The notes beneath the pieces were generated by a model. The model worked only from the letters and a program-made list of their open reading frames with translations. It did not search any database and was not told where the DNA came from. 64,000 nt of DNA from Flavivirga jejuensis (GTDB lineage: Bacteria > Bacteroidota > Bacteroidia > Flavobacteriales > Flavobacteriaceae), in contig NZ_JAUOEL010000003.1 of the NCBI RefSeq assembly GCF_030540765.1, positions 1 to 64,000 on the forward strand, written 5' to 3'. Positions 47,796 through 57,607 of this stretch are shown piece by piece. Every line of letters starts with the position of its first letter. The stretch's first letter is position 1. The position numbers were made by a program, and so were the translations under genes.

Positions 47796-48232
47796 TGTCT
47801 AAAGTTGAAGATTTTCTTTCTACTGCTGAAGAACAAGAAATTGTTGAAGCTATAAGATTAGCAGAATTAAATACTTCTGGAGAAATACGAGTTCATATAG
47901 AAAAAACATCTAAAGAAGATGCTACTAATCGTGCTCTTGAGCTTTTCCACATACTAAAAATGGATAATACTAAGCTCCAAAATGGGGTGTTAATTTATGT
48001 AGCAATTGCAGAAAAAACATTTGTTATCTACGGTGATGAAGGTATTAACAAGGTTGTTGAGAATGATTTTTGGGATAGCACCAAAGATGTTATACAGTCA
48101 CATTTTAAACAAGGCAATTTTAAACAAGGATTGATTGATGGAGTTTTTAAGTGCGGAGAACAACTCAAACACTATTTTCCTTATACAAATTCGGACATCA
48201 ATGAACTTACAAACGACATTTCTAAAGGATAG
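47795..48232 (+). CDS. TPM-domain cytoplasmic protein
   Basis: 145 residues without a signal peptide: ADFLSTAEEQ-like start (DFLSTAEEQEIVEAIRLAELNTSGEIRVHIE), NGVLIYVAIAEKTFVIYGDEGI and FKQGLIDGVFKCGEQLKHYFP. This is the TPM phosphatase-type fold (PF04536). The start overlaps the lemA stop by one base. Confidence 0.93.
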   Translation: MSKVEDFLSTAEEQEIVEAIRLAELNTSGEIRVHIEKTSKEDATNRALELFHILKMDNTKLQNGVLIYVAIAEKTFVIYGDEGINKVVENDFWDSTKDVIQSHFKQGNFKQGLIDGVFKCGEQLKHYFPYTNSDINELTNDISKG

Positions 48233-48242
48233 AATTTAAAGT

Positions 48243-49073
48243 ATGCAATTAATTGTTAAACAAAAAAGTATTATTATTTCTTTGTTCCTTACTTTTTTCG
48301 CCTTAGGAACAATTTCGGCTCAATATAAAATACCTAAAAGACCTTCTAACAAAAAGCAAACTTTTGTATACGACTATACTAATCCTAAACTCCTTTCAAA
48401 AAAAGATAGTATTGAACTAGCTGTTAAGTTAAGGAAATATTCAGATACTACTTCTACACAAATCGTTGTTGCCATTATCAATTCTACTGAAGGAGAATAT
48501 ATTAATTTTTTAGGAGCCCAATGGCTCAAAGAATGGGGTATAGGACAAGTAAAAAAAGATAATGGTATACTAATATTATTAGCAAAGAATGACAGGAAAA
48601 TTGGAATAAATACAGGCTATGGGATAGAACATCTTTTAACCGACGCATTATCTAAACGTATTATAGAAAGAGACATTATTCCTTATTTTAAACAAAATGA
48701 TTATTATGGTGGCTTAAGCAGAGGAACTGATGCTATTTTTGAAGTACTTAATGGAGAATATCAAGGCACTCGTAAGTCCAATAATAGTGATTTCCCCGGT
48801 AAGCTTATATTTATCTTCATTTTTATATTTATCATTATCCTCATTTCGGTGTCTAAGAATAGGCGTGGCGGTGGAGGCAATAGAGGAAACAGATCTAGTG
48901 GTGTTGATATTTTAGAAGCTATTATTTTAAGCAATATGGGACGTGGTAATTACCGAAGTGGTTCTTCTGGCGGCTTTGGAGGAAATTCAGGTGGCGGTTT
49001 CTCTGGAGGGGGTTTTGGTGGCGGCTTTGGAGGTGGCTCTGGCGGCGGCGGCGGCGCTTCTGGCGGTTGGTAA
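48243..49073 (+). CDS. TPM-domain membrane protein with glycine-rich C terminus
   Basis: 276 residues. Signal sequence, TPM domain (TQIVVAIINSTEGEYINFLG, NGILILLAKNDRKIGINTGYG, GGLSRGTDAIFEVLNGE), one membrane helix (LIFIFIFIFIIILISV) and a glycine/serine-rich tail (about 235-276) ending ASGGW. This YgcG-like form usually follows lemA. The glycine-rich tail lies at the cytoplasmic end of the helix and its DNA is unusually GC-rich for the window. Ten bases separate it from the upstream gene. Confidence 0.95.
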   Translation: MQLIVKQKSIIISLFLTFFALGTISAQYKIPKRPSNKKQTFVYDYTNPKLLSKKDSIELAVKLRKYSDTTSTQIVVAIINSTEGEYINFLGAQWLKEWGIGQVKKDNGILILLAKNDRKIGINTGYGIEHLLTDALSKRIIERDIIPYFKQNDYYGGLSRGTDAIFEVLNGEYQGTRKSNNSDFPGKLIFIFIFIFIIILISVSKNRRGGGGNRGNRSSGVDILEAIILSNMGRGNYRSGSSGGFGGNSGGGFSGGGFGGGFGGGSGGGGGASGGW

Positions 49074-49123
49074 TTATTGATAGCCCTATTGTTCCCAATT
49101 TTAAAAATGGCAATAATTAAAAT

Positions 49124-51898
49124 CTACCTATACCTTACTCGGTCTCTTATTTCTCCTGCCTTTCCTAAGCTATTGAATTTCCAGCTAAAACTTAGCATAA
49201 AATATTGTTGCAATACAGTGCTTTCCACATCTTCTATATAGTTTTGAGTGGCCACCCTTCTAGCATTGGTATTTTGATTCAATACATCGTAAGCTTTAAG
49301 CGTTATGGTTCCTTTATCTTTAAGTACAGAATATGCTAAAGTAGAGTTCCAAAACCAAGCACTTTTTTGAAAGCCATCTGCTATATTAGGATTGTAACTA
49401 AATTGAATATCGTTCCGCCATTCGAATTTTCTTGGCAAAAAAGTCACCGTATTTAAATTTAATGAATGTTTTAAAAACTCTTGATTTTCAAAATTGTCAA
49501 GATCAAATGTATTTCTTGTAAACGACATTACATATCTAGGATTAAACTCTAAAACATCTTTCCAAACTAGCCTTAATCTCAAGCTAGGAGATAAAGACGT
49601 ATTATTACTAGCATACTGAATACCATTATTAAAATTTATAGATCTTGTAATATTAGGTCCAACTCCTATATCAAAACTGACTGTTCTTAAGTTATCAATT
49701 TTTACTTTTTTGCTAACCGATATATATCCATAAATATTATAAGATCCATTTACATTAGCGTATGTCGTTTCTCTAACTAAATTCTCATCTATTATACTTG
49801 TTGAAACTACTTTATTATTTTGGAAAACAGACCTGAAATACACATTAAATCTAGAGCCTTTTTGAAAATCGAAAGCATTATAACGCATATAAATACTATG
49901 ATTATTTTGTGGTTCTAAATTAGGATTTCCGACTATAACATTTAGTGGGTTTGAAACATTTCTAAATGATTGTAATTGGGATAATTGTGGTGGGTTGTTT
50001 CTTAGGTAATACCCCATACTAAGTGATGATTTAGGACTAAACTTGTAACGAAATCTGGATCTTAGTTCCACTGCTTCAAAATCCCTTTTTAGATTGTACT
50101 CAGGTCTTAGCAAGTCTCTATTTTCTAAAGTTCTAAAAACATAAGATGTTTCAAAACTAGCAGACCAGATTTTCTTTTTGTATTCAAGCTCAAAAGATGG
50201 TGTACTGGTTTCGTTAATATACTCAAAATCGGTACTTAATTCTGTATTAAACTCAGAATACAAACTAGTGTCTGTATCTTTATCAAATGTACTTTTCCTG
50301 TCTTCTTGTTTGTTCCTGTTATAATCATATTTAAATTTTAAAAAGAACTCTTTCCCTATTAGTGGTAATCTGTAAGTAACATCAGAGCTAAAATTATTAA
50401 CCTTATTTTCACTATCTGTATATTGATTTCTTTCAATATTCTCTGTATCATCTTCTAATATTTCAGTCAAGGATTCTAAAAAATCATCACCTTCTCTAAC
50501 ATTTATTTCATTTTCTATACTGAATCTTAAAAATGCGCCATTTGAACCAAATCGTTTTGTAATATCAATATCATTACTGAAGTTTTTACCAAAAGTTTCA
50601 ACATTTGATTTTGAAGTAGACCTATTTATTAACTCATTAAATTCATCTGATGATGTATTGTCTTCAAAATATATGGTTTTACTTTTTGCATATTTAAAAG
50701 AAGGCTCTATGTTTATTAAAAGCGTTGAATCCACTTCTATATCAAACTCAAAATTTGCACTATGATTATCGCTATCGCTAAAAGAACTAGAACCAGACGT
50801 TGTAAAATATCTGGAATCTGCTAAAATATTCTCTCTATTACTAGTCTTTTTATTTTCTGAATGACTTCCTGAATAAAAATAATTTGCAGCTACATCTACT
50901 TTTTCACCAAACTTATCGGCATAGTTTGTTCCATAATTTTGAGATTCTGTAATCCCTTGTCCACCGCCAAAAGAACGACCATCTATACTAAATGATCCAT
51001 TAGAACTAACACTCATACTATTAGCTGCACCAAACATTTTACGTATTTCACCAAAACTAAAACCTGGAGAATTAATATCATTACCTCCAGCCAAAACACT
51101 TATGCGTTGATCGTTATCAAAATAGTTAAACATCCCTGCATATTCATAATGATCTTCTGTACCCGCTCCTGCAGCTACCCGACCAAAAACGCCTTTATTG
51201 TTTTCTTTTTTTATTACCAGGTTTACCGTCTTATTCTCGCCATCAACTTCCTCGCCTGTAAAAGCCTGATCTTTGGTTTTAGTATCTAAAATCTGAATTT
51301 TTTCAACAATATCTTTTGTTAAATTTCGAGTCGTAATTGTTGGATCATCTCCAAAAAATGGTTTGCCATTAACTAATACTTTATTAACTTCTTTACCATT
51401 TACTTTTATCTTTCCTTCTTCATCAATTTCTATACCTGGAATTTCTTTTAGTAAATCTTCTATATTGGCATCCTTTTTTGTTTTAAAGGACTTCACATTG
51501 AATTCTAAAGTATCTTTCTTAATTGTAATAGGCGCTACAGATGTAATAACAATTTCATCTAAAGCATCTGTATTTATTTTTAGGTTTATTTTACCTATAT
51601 CTATGACCTGTTTGTCTAAATTAATTGTTTTGAAATACGTTTGATAGCCTACATAAGACACATAGAGATTTGCTTTTTTATCAGACGTTTTATTTTCCAA
51701 TATAAATTTCCCGTTCCTATCAGAAATTGTATAAGTAATTAAAGTACTATCACTAACTCGTTTTAGATATACTGTTGCCGATTCTAAAGGGATGTTTTCT
51801 TCTTCAGAAATTAATATTCCTGAAATACTAAATGAATTTGATTGGGAAAAGGATAACGTAGCACATAAAAATGTTAGGCAGAAAATAACTTTTTGCAT
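49124..51898 (-). CDS. TonB-dependent receptor-like outer-membrane barrel protein
   Basis: 924 residues from the signal peptide MQKVIFCLTFLCATLSFSQ. A carboxypeptidase-regulatory-like domain (FSISGILISEEENIPLESATVYL, about 20-110) precedes a plug (LLKEIPGIEIDEEGKIKVNG, NGKPFFGDDPTITT) and a barrel ending LGKAGEIRDRVRYR. This resembles the outer-membrane beta-barrel family (PF14905). The frame is open 21 codons further upstream through a (TCAA)7 repeat; starting at 51898 gives a normal signal peptide. Confidence 0.9.
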   Translation of the reverse strand: MQKVIFCLTFLCATLSFSQSNSFSISGILISEEENIPLESATVYLKRVSDSTLITYTISDRNGKFILENKTSDKKANLYVSYVGYQTYFKTINLDKQVIDIGKINLKINTDALDEIVITSVAPITIKKDTLEFNVKSFKTKKDANIEDLLKEIPGIEIDEEGKIKVNGKEVNKVLVNGKPFFGDDPTITTRNLTKDIVEKIQILDTKTKDQAFTGEEVDGENKTVNLVIKKENNKGVFGRVAAGAGTEDHYEYAGMFNYFDNDQRISVLAGGNDINSPGFSFGEIRKMFGAANSMSVSSNGSFSIDGRSFGGGQGITESQNYGTNYADKFGEKVDVAANYFYSGSHSENKKTSNRENILADSRYFTTSGSSSFSDSDNHSANFEFDIEVDSTLLINIEPSFKYAKSKTIYFEDNTSSDEFNELINRSTSKSNVETFGKNFSNDIDITKRFGSNGAFLRFSIENEINVREGDDFLESLTEILEDDTENIERNQYTDSENKVNNFSSDVTYRLPLIGKEFFLKFKYDYNRNKQEDRKSTFDKDTDTSLYSEFNTELSTDFEYINETSTPSFELEYKKKIWSASFETSYVFRTLENRDLLRPEYNLKRDFEAVELRSRFRYKFSPKSSLSMGYYLRNNPPQLSQLQSFRNVSNPLNVIVGNPNLEPQNNHSIYMRYNAFDFQKGSRFNVYFRSVFQNNKVVSTSIIDENLVRETTYANVNGSYNIYGYISVSKKVKIDNLRTVSFDIGVGPNITRSINFNNGIQYASNNTSLSPSLRLRLVWKDVLEFNPRYVMSFTRNTFDLDNFENQEFLKHSLNLNTVTFLPRKFEWRNDIQFSYNPNIADGFQKSAWFWNSTLAYSVLKDKGTITLKAYDVLNQNTNARRVATQNYIEDVESTVLQQYFMLSFSWKFNSLGKAGEIRDRVRYR

Positions 51899-51911
51899 TT
51901 GGTTTGATTCG

Positions 51912-51939
51912 TTGATTGATTGATTGATTGATTGATTGA
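51912..51939 (-). repeat. (TCAA)7 tetranucleotide repeat before the barrel gene
   Basis: Seven perfect TTGA units on the plus strand, which read TCAA on the coding strand, end 13 bases before the start codon. Change in unit number would alter leader spacing, or shift the frame if the upstream ATG at 51961 is used. Confidence 0.95.
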
Positions 51940-52204
51940 CTAATAGCATTATAGCTATCAAATATTATACCGAATAAAACGAAAAGACGTTTTTTTACTA
52001 CCTAATATGTTTTAGACGAATATAATGCACTAATTAAGGCAACTTAAGCTTAGATTAGTATTAAAGAATGAATGATCTTCTATAATATACTAGAATACCT
52101 TTTCCTTTTTAGTAAGAAAATATCGCAACTCGACTTCAAAGGCATATAATTATAATAAGCTATTAAACCTAGATCCTGCTAAAAAGCGGGATTAGTTCAA
52201 CTTA

Positions 52205-52240
52205 CAATTTTGAGAGGTCTAGCTAGACCTCTCAAAATTG
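52205..52240. terminator. perfect 36-base palindrome, probable terminator of the thioredoxin-domain gene
   Basis: Every base of 52205-52222 pairs with 52223-52240 (core TCTAGCTAGA). It lies 20 bases after the stop of the minus-strand gene at 52261. No U-run follows, so it may act as a terminator, an mRNA-end stabiliser or a protein-binding site. A second imperfect hairpin lies at 52173-52192. Confidence 0.6.
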
Positions 52241-52260
52241 AGTGTCACTAATAATCGTTT

Positions 52261-54483
52261 TTATTTATATTTTTCAAGAATCCCATCCAATAAATAATCG
52301 AAAAGATACATAGAAAAATTATCATTAATAACATCACCATTTTTATCAATTACCACATATTTGGGAATACCATTAAACTTGAATAATTGGCGTAAATAAT
52401 TATAATCGTCTAACGATAGTCTATATGTATTTTTAAGTTCTTGCTCTTCTACAAATTTTGTGTACTTCCCTATTGTTGAAGAACGCTCGTCTGTGATGAA
52501 TATAAAATCAAAATCTTTATTGCCTTCATATTCCTTTCTGGTGTCTTTCATTCTTTTAATTCCTCCAACACAAGGTGCGCATGATGTTGCCCAAAAATCT
52601 ACAAATAATATTTTGCCTTTAAATGGTTCTATAATTTTTCTAAAAACATCTGTCGCCCTACCTTCTGGTAATTTAGTCGTTATGGCTTGAATATTTTCTC
52701 TTGTATTCATATTACCATCTATATTCTTCTGCGTGGATATCATAGGAAATTTTTTGTTTACAACTCTATCACCTTCCTCTTTTAAAAAAGGATGGACAAT
52801 TTCATTTTTCAGAGTTTCCCAATATTCATGTGCTGATTTACTATTAGATCTTTTTATATCAAAATCAAGTGCTCTTATTTTTACCATATCATAAACAAGA
52901 TTTTTTTCCAATTTAAAGATATTAGTAACTACAGAATCTCTTAATCTCCATTTTTCCATTGATATTTTTTCGACCTTAGATTGCGCATCCATTAAAGGCT
53001 GAACATATTTTTTTGAATATGCTTTTGATCCATTTTTATAGGCATCACTAAACAGTTTACGCTGTTCATTATACTCTTTCGCTGATTTAAGAGGGTTCTT
53101 TTTTTGAAGCTCTATTAATTCTTTATCTTTTTCTGATATTATGATTCCTGCTTCTTTAAAATATTCTAATAATGTTTTTTCTGGTTTTAAGTTTAAGGCA
53201 CTTTTCTTCCTTTTAGGATAAATAAGTATAGGTTTACTAAACTCAAAACGATTAACAAACGTTCCAAATTTATCCAATACTAAAAGACTTTGGTTATTTA
53301 AAGGCATGTCTTGTAAAAAGTCATAATAATCATTTGCTACTGGTGTCTTTAAAATGTCATTAATGGTATCTTTTCTAGCCTCATAGTCTCTTTTTCTTAT
53401 AAAATCGAATAATTGCGTTGCATGTTCCAAAAGCATATTATTCTTTAATAGCACCGCTGCTTTGGGTGTAATGGTATTATTACTTAAATAAGCTGTTAGA
53501 TTATCTTTATTTTCTTTAAGGTCTCCTAACTTTTCTTTTTTAAATGCTTCAGGAGATAATTTTTTTATCTTTTTGTTAAAAGCCTTATAGTTAATTTCTT
53601 TTAATTCGAAACCAGACAAATCTTCATTAATTCTTGCTAATGGTCCTTTAAATATTACATTCTTAAACTTATGGCGTTTATTTCTAAATTTATCAGCAAT
53701 TAAAAACTCCTCCCAATCTATAATCATAGCCAGAGTTTGTTGAGGCTCCAGATATAAATTAAAAGTCATACTTCTTTTAAAAGACATACGGGAATATATT
53801 GGGTTCGTTAATGGAATATCTGCTTCAAAACGACCATCCGGATGCACTTGAATAACTACTGGATAATCTTCTCGGGTTATGTCGTTACCCATATACATGA
53901 TGCCAGTTTCAAAACCTAAACGAGGGTCATAGCCTTTTATATAACCTACTAATCTAGCAGCAGACTTATTAAAAAACTGAGAAGCATTAAAATCTTTAAC
54001 TGGTGGTGCAGTAACTTTAGCCAGTTCTTCTCCCAGCCATTTAGAGACACTTTCTGGAACTTCTTTTGTTTTGACTAGCCTTTTATTCTTTTTAAGTAAT
54101 GAGATTCCAAAAATCTGATCACTATAATCTATCTTTTTTACATTTGTGTCTAAGGGAGGAAAAATTAAAACGTTTGTTTTCTCTCCAGATTCGGGCATAA
54201 ATATTCTTTCTCCAAATGCTACACCTTCAACTTCCTTTATGGTATACTTCTTTCCTGTTTCGCAATCTTTAATAAACAAATCTTTTTCAAAATTCACCCA
54301 CCATTTTGGTAAAAAGGTACTGTGAATATATATTCTGGTATCATTTATATTTAATTCTATTTTTGAGATATGTGTTATGCCACTAATGGTGACTTCAAAA
54401 GAAGGGTTCTTAATTGTTTTTTGGGCGTTAATACTGAAGCCTAATAATAAAGTTAGTAAAAAAATAAATGTGATTTTTTTCAT
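52261..54483 (-). CDS. large exported protein with C-terminal thioredoxin domain (CAPC)
   Basis: 740 residues with a signal peptide (MKKITFIFLLTLLLGFSINAQ). A beta-rich N-terminal region (about 20-140) resembles that of the paralogue at 61069 and the pseudogene at 56202; a long helical, lysine-rich middle follows. The C-terminal TlpA/thioredoxin domain (about 605-740) has ILFVDFWATSCAPCVGGIKR with an intact CxxC and the cis-proline region NGIPKYVVIDKNG. It likely acts as a disulfide reductase in the periplasm. One of two intact members of a local family. Confidence 0.88.
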   Translation of the reverse strand: MKKITFIFLLTLLLGFSINAQKTIKNPSFEVTISGITHISKIELNINDTRIYIHSTFLPKWWVNFEKDLFIKDCETGKKYTIKEVEGVAFGERIFMPESGEKTNVLIFPPLDTNVKKIDYSDQIFGISLLKKNKRLVKTKEVPESVSKWLGEELAKVTAPPVKDFNASQFFNKSAARLVGYIKGYDPRLGFETGIMYMGNDITREDYPVVIQVHPDGRFEADIPLTNPIYSRMSFKRSMTFNLYLEPQQTLAMIIDWEEFLIADKFRNKRHKFKNVIFKGPLARINEDLSGFELKEINYKAFNKKIKKLSPEAFKKEKLGDLKENKDNLTAYLSNNTITPKAAVLLKNNMLLEHATQLFDFIRKRDYEARKDTINDILKTPVANDYYDFLQDMPLNNQSLLVLDKFGTFVNRFEFSKPILIYPKRKKSALNLKPEKTLLEYFKEAGIIISEKDKELIELQKKNPLKSAKEYNEQRKLFSDAYKNGSKAYSKKYVQPLMDAQSKVEKISMEKWRLRDSVVTNIFKLEKNLVYDMVKIRALDFDIKRSNSKSAHEYWETLKNEIVHPFLKEEGDRVVNKKFPMISTQKNIDGNMNTRENIQAITTKLPEGRATDVFRKIIEPFKGKILFVDFWATSCAPCVGGIKRMKDTRKEYEGNKDFDFIFITDERSSTIGKYTKFVEEQELKNTYRLSLDDYNYLRQLFKFNGIPKYVVIDKNGDVINDNFSMYLFDYLLDGILEKYK

Positions 54484-54550
54484 AATTGATGATTAAAAGT
54501 GTTTTTAATAAATATAAATATTTATCTTATAATTTTTCTTAAATACTGAC

Positions 54551-54690
54551 TATCCACTAGGCTAGCCATAGGAGTATACTTCGGCTCCGCTCAGCACAGG
54601 TTTTCGCCAGTTTCATTTTGCCTTTAGAGGCAAAAATTTCACCCCAACCAAAACTGCCAAAAAAGGCCATTCTGATGGCTCCAAAGGAAC
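54551..54690. repeat. dispersed intergenic repeat, copy B
   Basis: Related to 11991-12130 by the ordered words AGCCATAG, GCCAGTTTCATTTT, AAAAAAGGC, TTCTGATGG and AAAGGA. It contains a clear hairpin (TTTTGCC/GGCAAAA) and GCCATTCTGATGGC, and about 25 bases (CTTCGGCTCCGCTCAGCACA) that copy A lacks. It abuts a truncated gene fragment at 54699. Confidence 0.6.
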
Positions 54691-54698
54691 GATGTAGT

Positions 54699-54757
54699 GA
54701 ACTTCACTGCTAAGTAATTCCATTCATCTGTAGAAACTCCAAGCTGTTTCCCCATCA
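54699..54757 (-). pseudogene. fragment of a thioredoxin-domain gene
   Basis: This 59-base piece matches 61195-61252, part of the thioredoxin domain of the paralogue at 61069. On the minus strand it encodes GVSTDEWNYLAVKF after a frameshift, against RVSTDEWNYLAAKF in the intact gene. The match stops sharply at 54699, where repeat copy B begins nearby. It is the remnant of a lost or truncated copy. Confidence 0.85.
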
Positions 54758-54835
54758 AAAAGATTCATTTTAGTTTCTCCCCCCTCCTTTTTACCATTGT
54801 ATAATTGGTTCTATTCAGAATAAAACAGCTGAATT

Positions 54836-56095
54836 TTATTTTGTACTATAAATCCTTTTTTTAGAATTATAACCGTAAACCGTTTTATAATAAATAGTTT
54901 CTTCTATAATTGCACCTGCGTTAATATCTCCTTGCTTTATTATCTTTTCACTTGTTTGTACATATTTACCTAGAGCACCATCAATCCATACTTCATGATT
55001 AATAATTTTATGTCCATTCATCACTATGGTAACTTGCTTTTTAGTTTTAATACTCTCCTTTGGGTTTATAACATTAATTCGAGTTACTTTTTCTCGAATT
55101 TTGGCACCTTTCTTTGGTTGAGGAATCTCAACCTTATAAATTTCTGAAGTTGAATTACATGATGAATTCAATAAGTTAACAGCATCTTCAGCAACCAATA
55201 CTCTATAATAACTTAAAGTACTTATCTTTTTTATTGAAAAATCACTTCTATTTTCTCCTATAATATTAACCCAATCAATACCATTTTCACTTTTTTGCCA
55301 CTGATAAAAATGTGTCGAAAAAACTGAAAAGTCTGGAGCAGCTTTAAGTATTGTAGAATAAGGCAATTCATTATTAGATAAAGAAATATTGTTTTTATTT
55401 CCTGATGCATCTTCTATAATAACAGAATCGCCACACGTTTTAAACATGATATCATCTATAGCTAGGTCATTACCACAACCACCTATACTATTATTTCTCA
55501 TTTTTAAAATCACCGATGTTTGTCCTGGTTTTGTTTGAAATACTAACCCATATTGCTCCCAATTTGGGGCATAAGAACCTTTTATATTTCCTGTATCTCC
55601 ACTTTTTATCAGCACAGTATCTGTACTATCCCAAATTTCAAATGTTACATTTATTGGTATGGCACTTTCATTTTTAAAAAAACCACATACTTTATGATTA
55701 TAAGGAAACAAATTAATTAACCAAGATGAAAATTCATAGGTTGTGTTTTCGCATAAACCAGAAACTGAAATTTTAAAAAATTCTCCTGGTTCAGTGCTTG
55801 CATTTACAATAAGAGCTCTTCCATTTTTATCATTTGGTGTGTGATCTCTAGTATTAAACCATCCAAACCAATTTGTATTACTAGATACTTTATAATACCC
55901 ATTTCTTGGTATTCCTGTAGTAAAATTATATGTCGTACTACCAGAAGATATTGGTTCATCATTATAACCAACTCCAAAATCTTCACTAAAAATAGGGTCT
56001 CCAGAATTACCTGTACAAAACCCTAATTGAGCTTGTAATTTTAAACCTAAAAAAATAAATAAAATTAAAAGTATTATATTGAGTTTCTTTTTCAT
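54836..56095 (-). CDS. secreted beta-sandwich-like protein, function unknown
   Basis: 419 residues with a signal peptide (MKKKLNIILLILFIFLGLKLQAQ). The first about 200 mature residues contain FCTGNSGDPIFSEDFGVGYN, YYKVSSNTNWFGWFNTRDHTP and CGNDLAIDDIMFKTCGD, similar to jelly-roll modules seen in flavobacterial surface proteins. A later segment (YQWQKSENGIDWVNIIGEN) is Ig-like. The tail ends GYNSKKRIYSTK and does not resemble a standard type IX secretion signal. It sits inside the thioredoxin-domain island. Confidence 0.65.
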   Translation of the reverse strand: MKKKLNIILLILFIFLGLKLQAQLGFCTGNSGDPIFSEDFGVGYNDEPISSGSTTYNFTTGIPRNGYYKVSSNTNWFGWFNTRDHTPNDKNGRALIVNASTEPGEFFKISVSGLCENTTYEFSSWLINLFPYNHKVCGFFKNESAIPINVTFEIWDSTDTVLIKSGDTGNIKGSYAPNWEQYGLVFQTKPGQTSVILKMRNNSIGGCGNDLAIDDIMFKTCGDSVIIEDASGNKNNISLSNNELPYSTILKAAPDFSVFSTHFYQWQKSENGIDWVNIIGENRSDFSIKKISTLSYYRVLVAEDAVNLLNSSCNSTSEIYKVEIPQPKKGAKIREKVTRINVINPKESIKTKKQVTIVMNGHKIINHEVWIDGALGKYVQTSEKIIKQGDINAGAIIEETIYYKTVYGYNSKKRIYSTK

Positions 56096-56201
56096 CGCTG
56101 GTTTTAATAAAGCACGAAATCTATCGATCGAAATATTTAGATTAATTCAATACTCTTTTCTTTAATACTACAATTTTTACTGTTCTTTTTTATACAAAAA
56201 A

Positions 56202-57528
56202 CTATATGTCACTTTTAATTTGTTTTTCTAAAATAGTTTTAAGTTTTCCGTTTGAGTTATGCCCCATTTTAGGCTTAACAATCTCTCCTTTTTTATTAAC
56301 TAAAGTATAATGAGGGATTCCTGATATTATTACTAATAAATTGTTTTTCTGCAAGCTCCTTAACTGCTTTCAACTCTTCATCCATAACATCAAAACACAT
56401 TTTTTTGTATGCTTCAGGAGATGTTATCCCTATACTGTCTATTGCTGATTGGGAATCAAAATATCGTATATCTTTCATTGCATATAAATCAGAGTTTACT
56501 TGAGCACAATCTCCCATAAAAAGCGATTTTTTACCATTTATAAAATGAAATGTTTCTTTTCCAGGTTCTACAAAAACAAACTCATTAAGGCCTGCTATTC
56601 TTACAAGAACAAACTGAGGGTGCCTCAAATTAAGTTTAATTGAAAAACTACCATCTGCAGAAATTTTAACCAAATTAGATTCTTGATTTCCTTTAAAAAC
56701 ATTGTTAACATAGACCATTCCTGTTTTCATACCGACTCTTTCTGTGTAACCTTTTATTACACCAGAATAGATTGCTGAATCTTTATTAAGAATATTAGAT
56801 GCTTTAAAAACCTCATCATTTTCTAACTTAAATTTAGGGTTATTTGTTTTTTCTAAACTATAAGTCTGTAATGCTTTAGGGGTTAACCCAAAATCCACTT
56901 TCCCTTTTTTACTTAGCTTTCCATAAACTATTTTAAATTCCCCAGAACTCTCATGAGTTATTTTATATGTCTTTCCTTTACTTTCAACCGACTTATAAGT
57001 CCAAACACGTTTATCTACTATCGCATTTTTTGGATTAAAAGTATAATCCCAACGGTTACTACCGTCTGTTAATAACCAATCTCCACGCAACACTCTTGGC
57101 AACATTGAATCATTTTCATCCTCATTAATAATTACATCATACATAAACCAAGTACCTCCATCATTGACTTCTCCAAAATCAATTTTATTTATAGGTTTAT
57201 TTAATTTAGGAAAATATAATTTATACCTAGTTTCACCTGACTCTGGCATGAAAAAACGTTTGGACAAAGGAATCCCTTCAGCTTTAGTAATGAAAAGTTT
57301 CTCTTCTGAATCGACGTTTTTTATAAACGTTTTTTTAGGTATAAAAATCCAATATTTCGGTTTGTACTTAATGTGAAAATGCAATACTGTAGCATCTTCT
57401 AAAATTTCTATTTTAGTTAAATCTCCTGGAACGGTACTATAACTATAATCTGGATTTTCAATTGTTTGTTGTGCAAATGAAAAAGTACAAATTAATGACA
57501 ATAAAAGGATGAATACATTTTTTATCAT
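56202..57528 (-). pseudogene. thioredoxin-domain protein gene with internal deletion and frameshift
   Basis: The N-terminal 400 or so codons read through from 57528 to 56296 and match the paralogue at 61069 (signal peptide, MPESGE, MGDCAQVNSD segments). The reading frame then ends, but the C-terminal end of the family continues in another frame to a stop at 56202: ISGIPHYTLVNKKGEIVKPK and LEKQIKSDI. About 260 codons, including the CxxC active site, are missing between. If translated it gives a 410-residue protein without a thioredoxin domain. Confidence 0.9.
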
Positions 57529-57607
57529 GTTCGATTTTTGATTGATAATTAAATTATTGTTTGTTAAAATTTAAAACTGTTTTTTAAAAAACTATTTATT
57601 ACGTATT

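Noticed and set aside
48922-49113. minus-strand frame opposite the glycine-rich tail
   Set aside because: Arginine/glutamine-rich sequence is a by-product of the glycine-codon repeats on the other strand.
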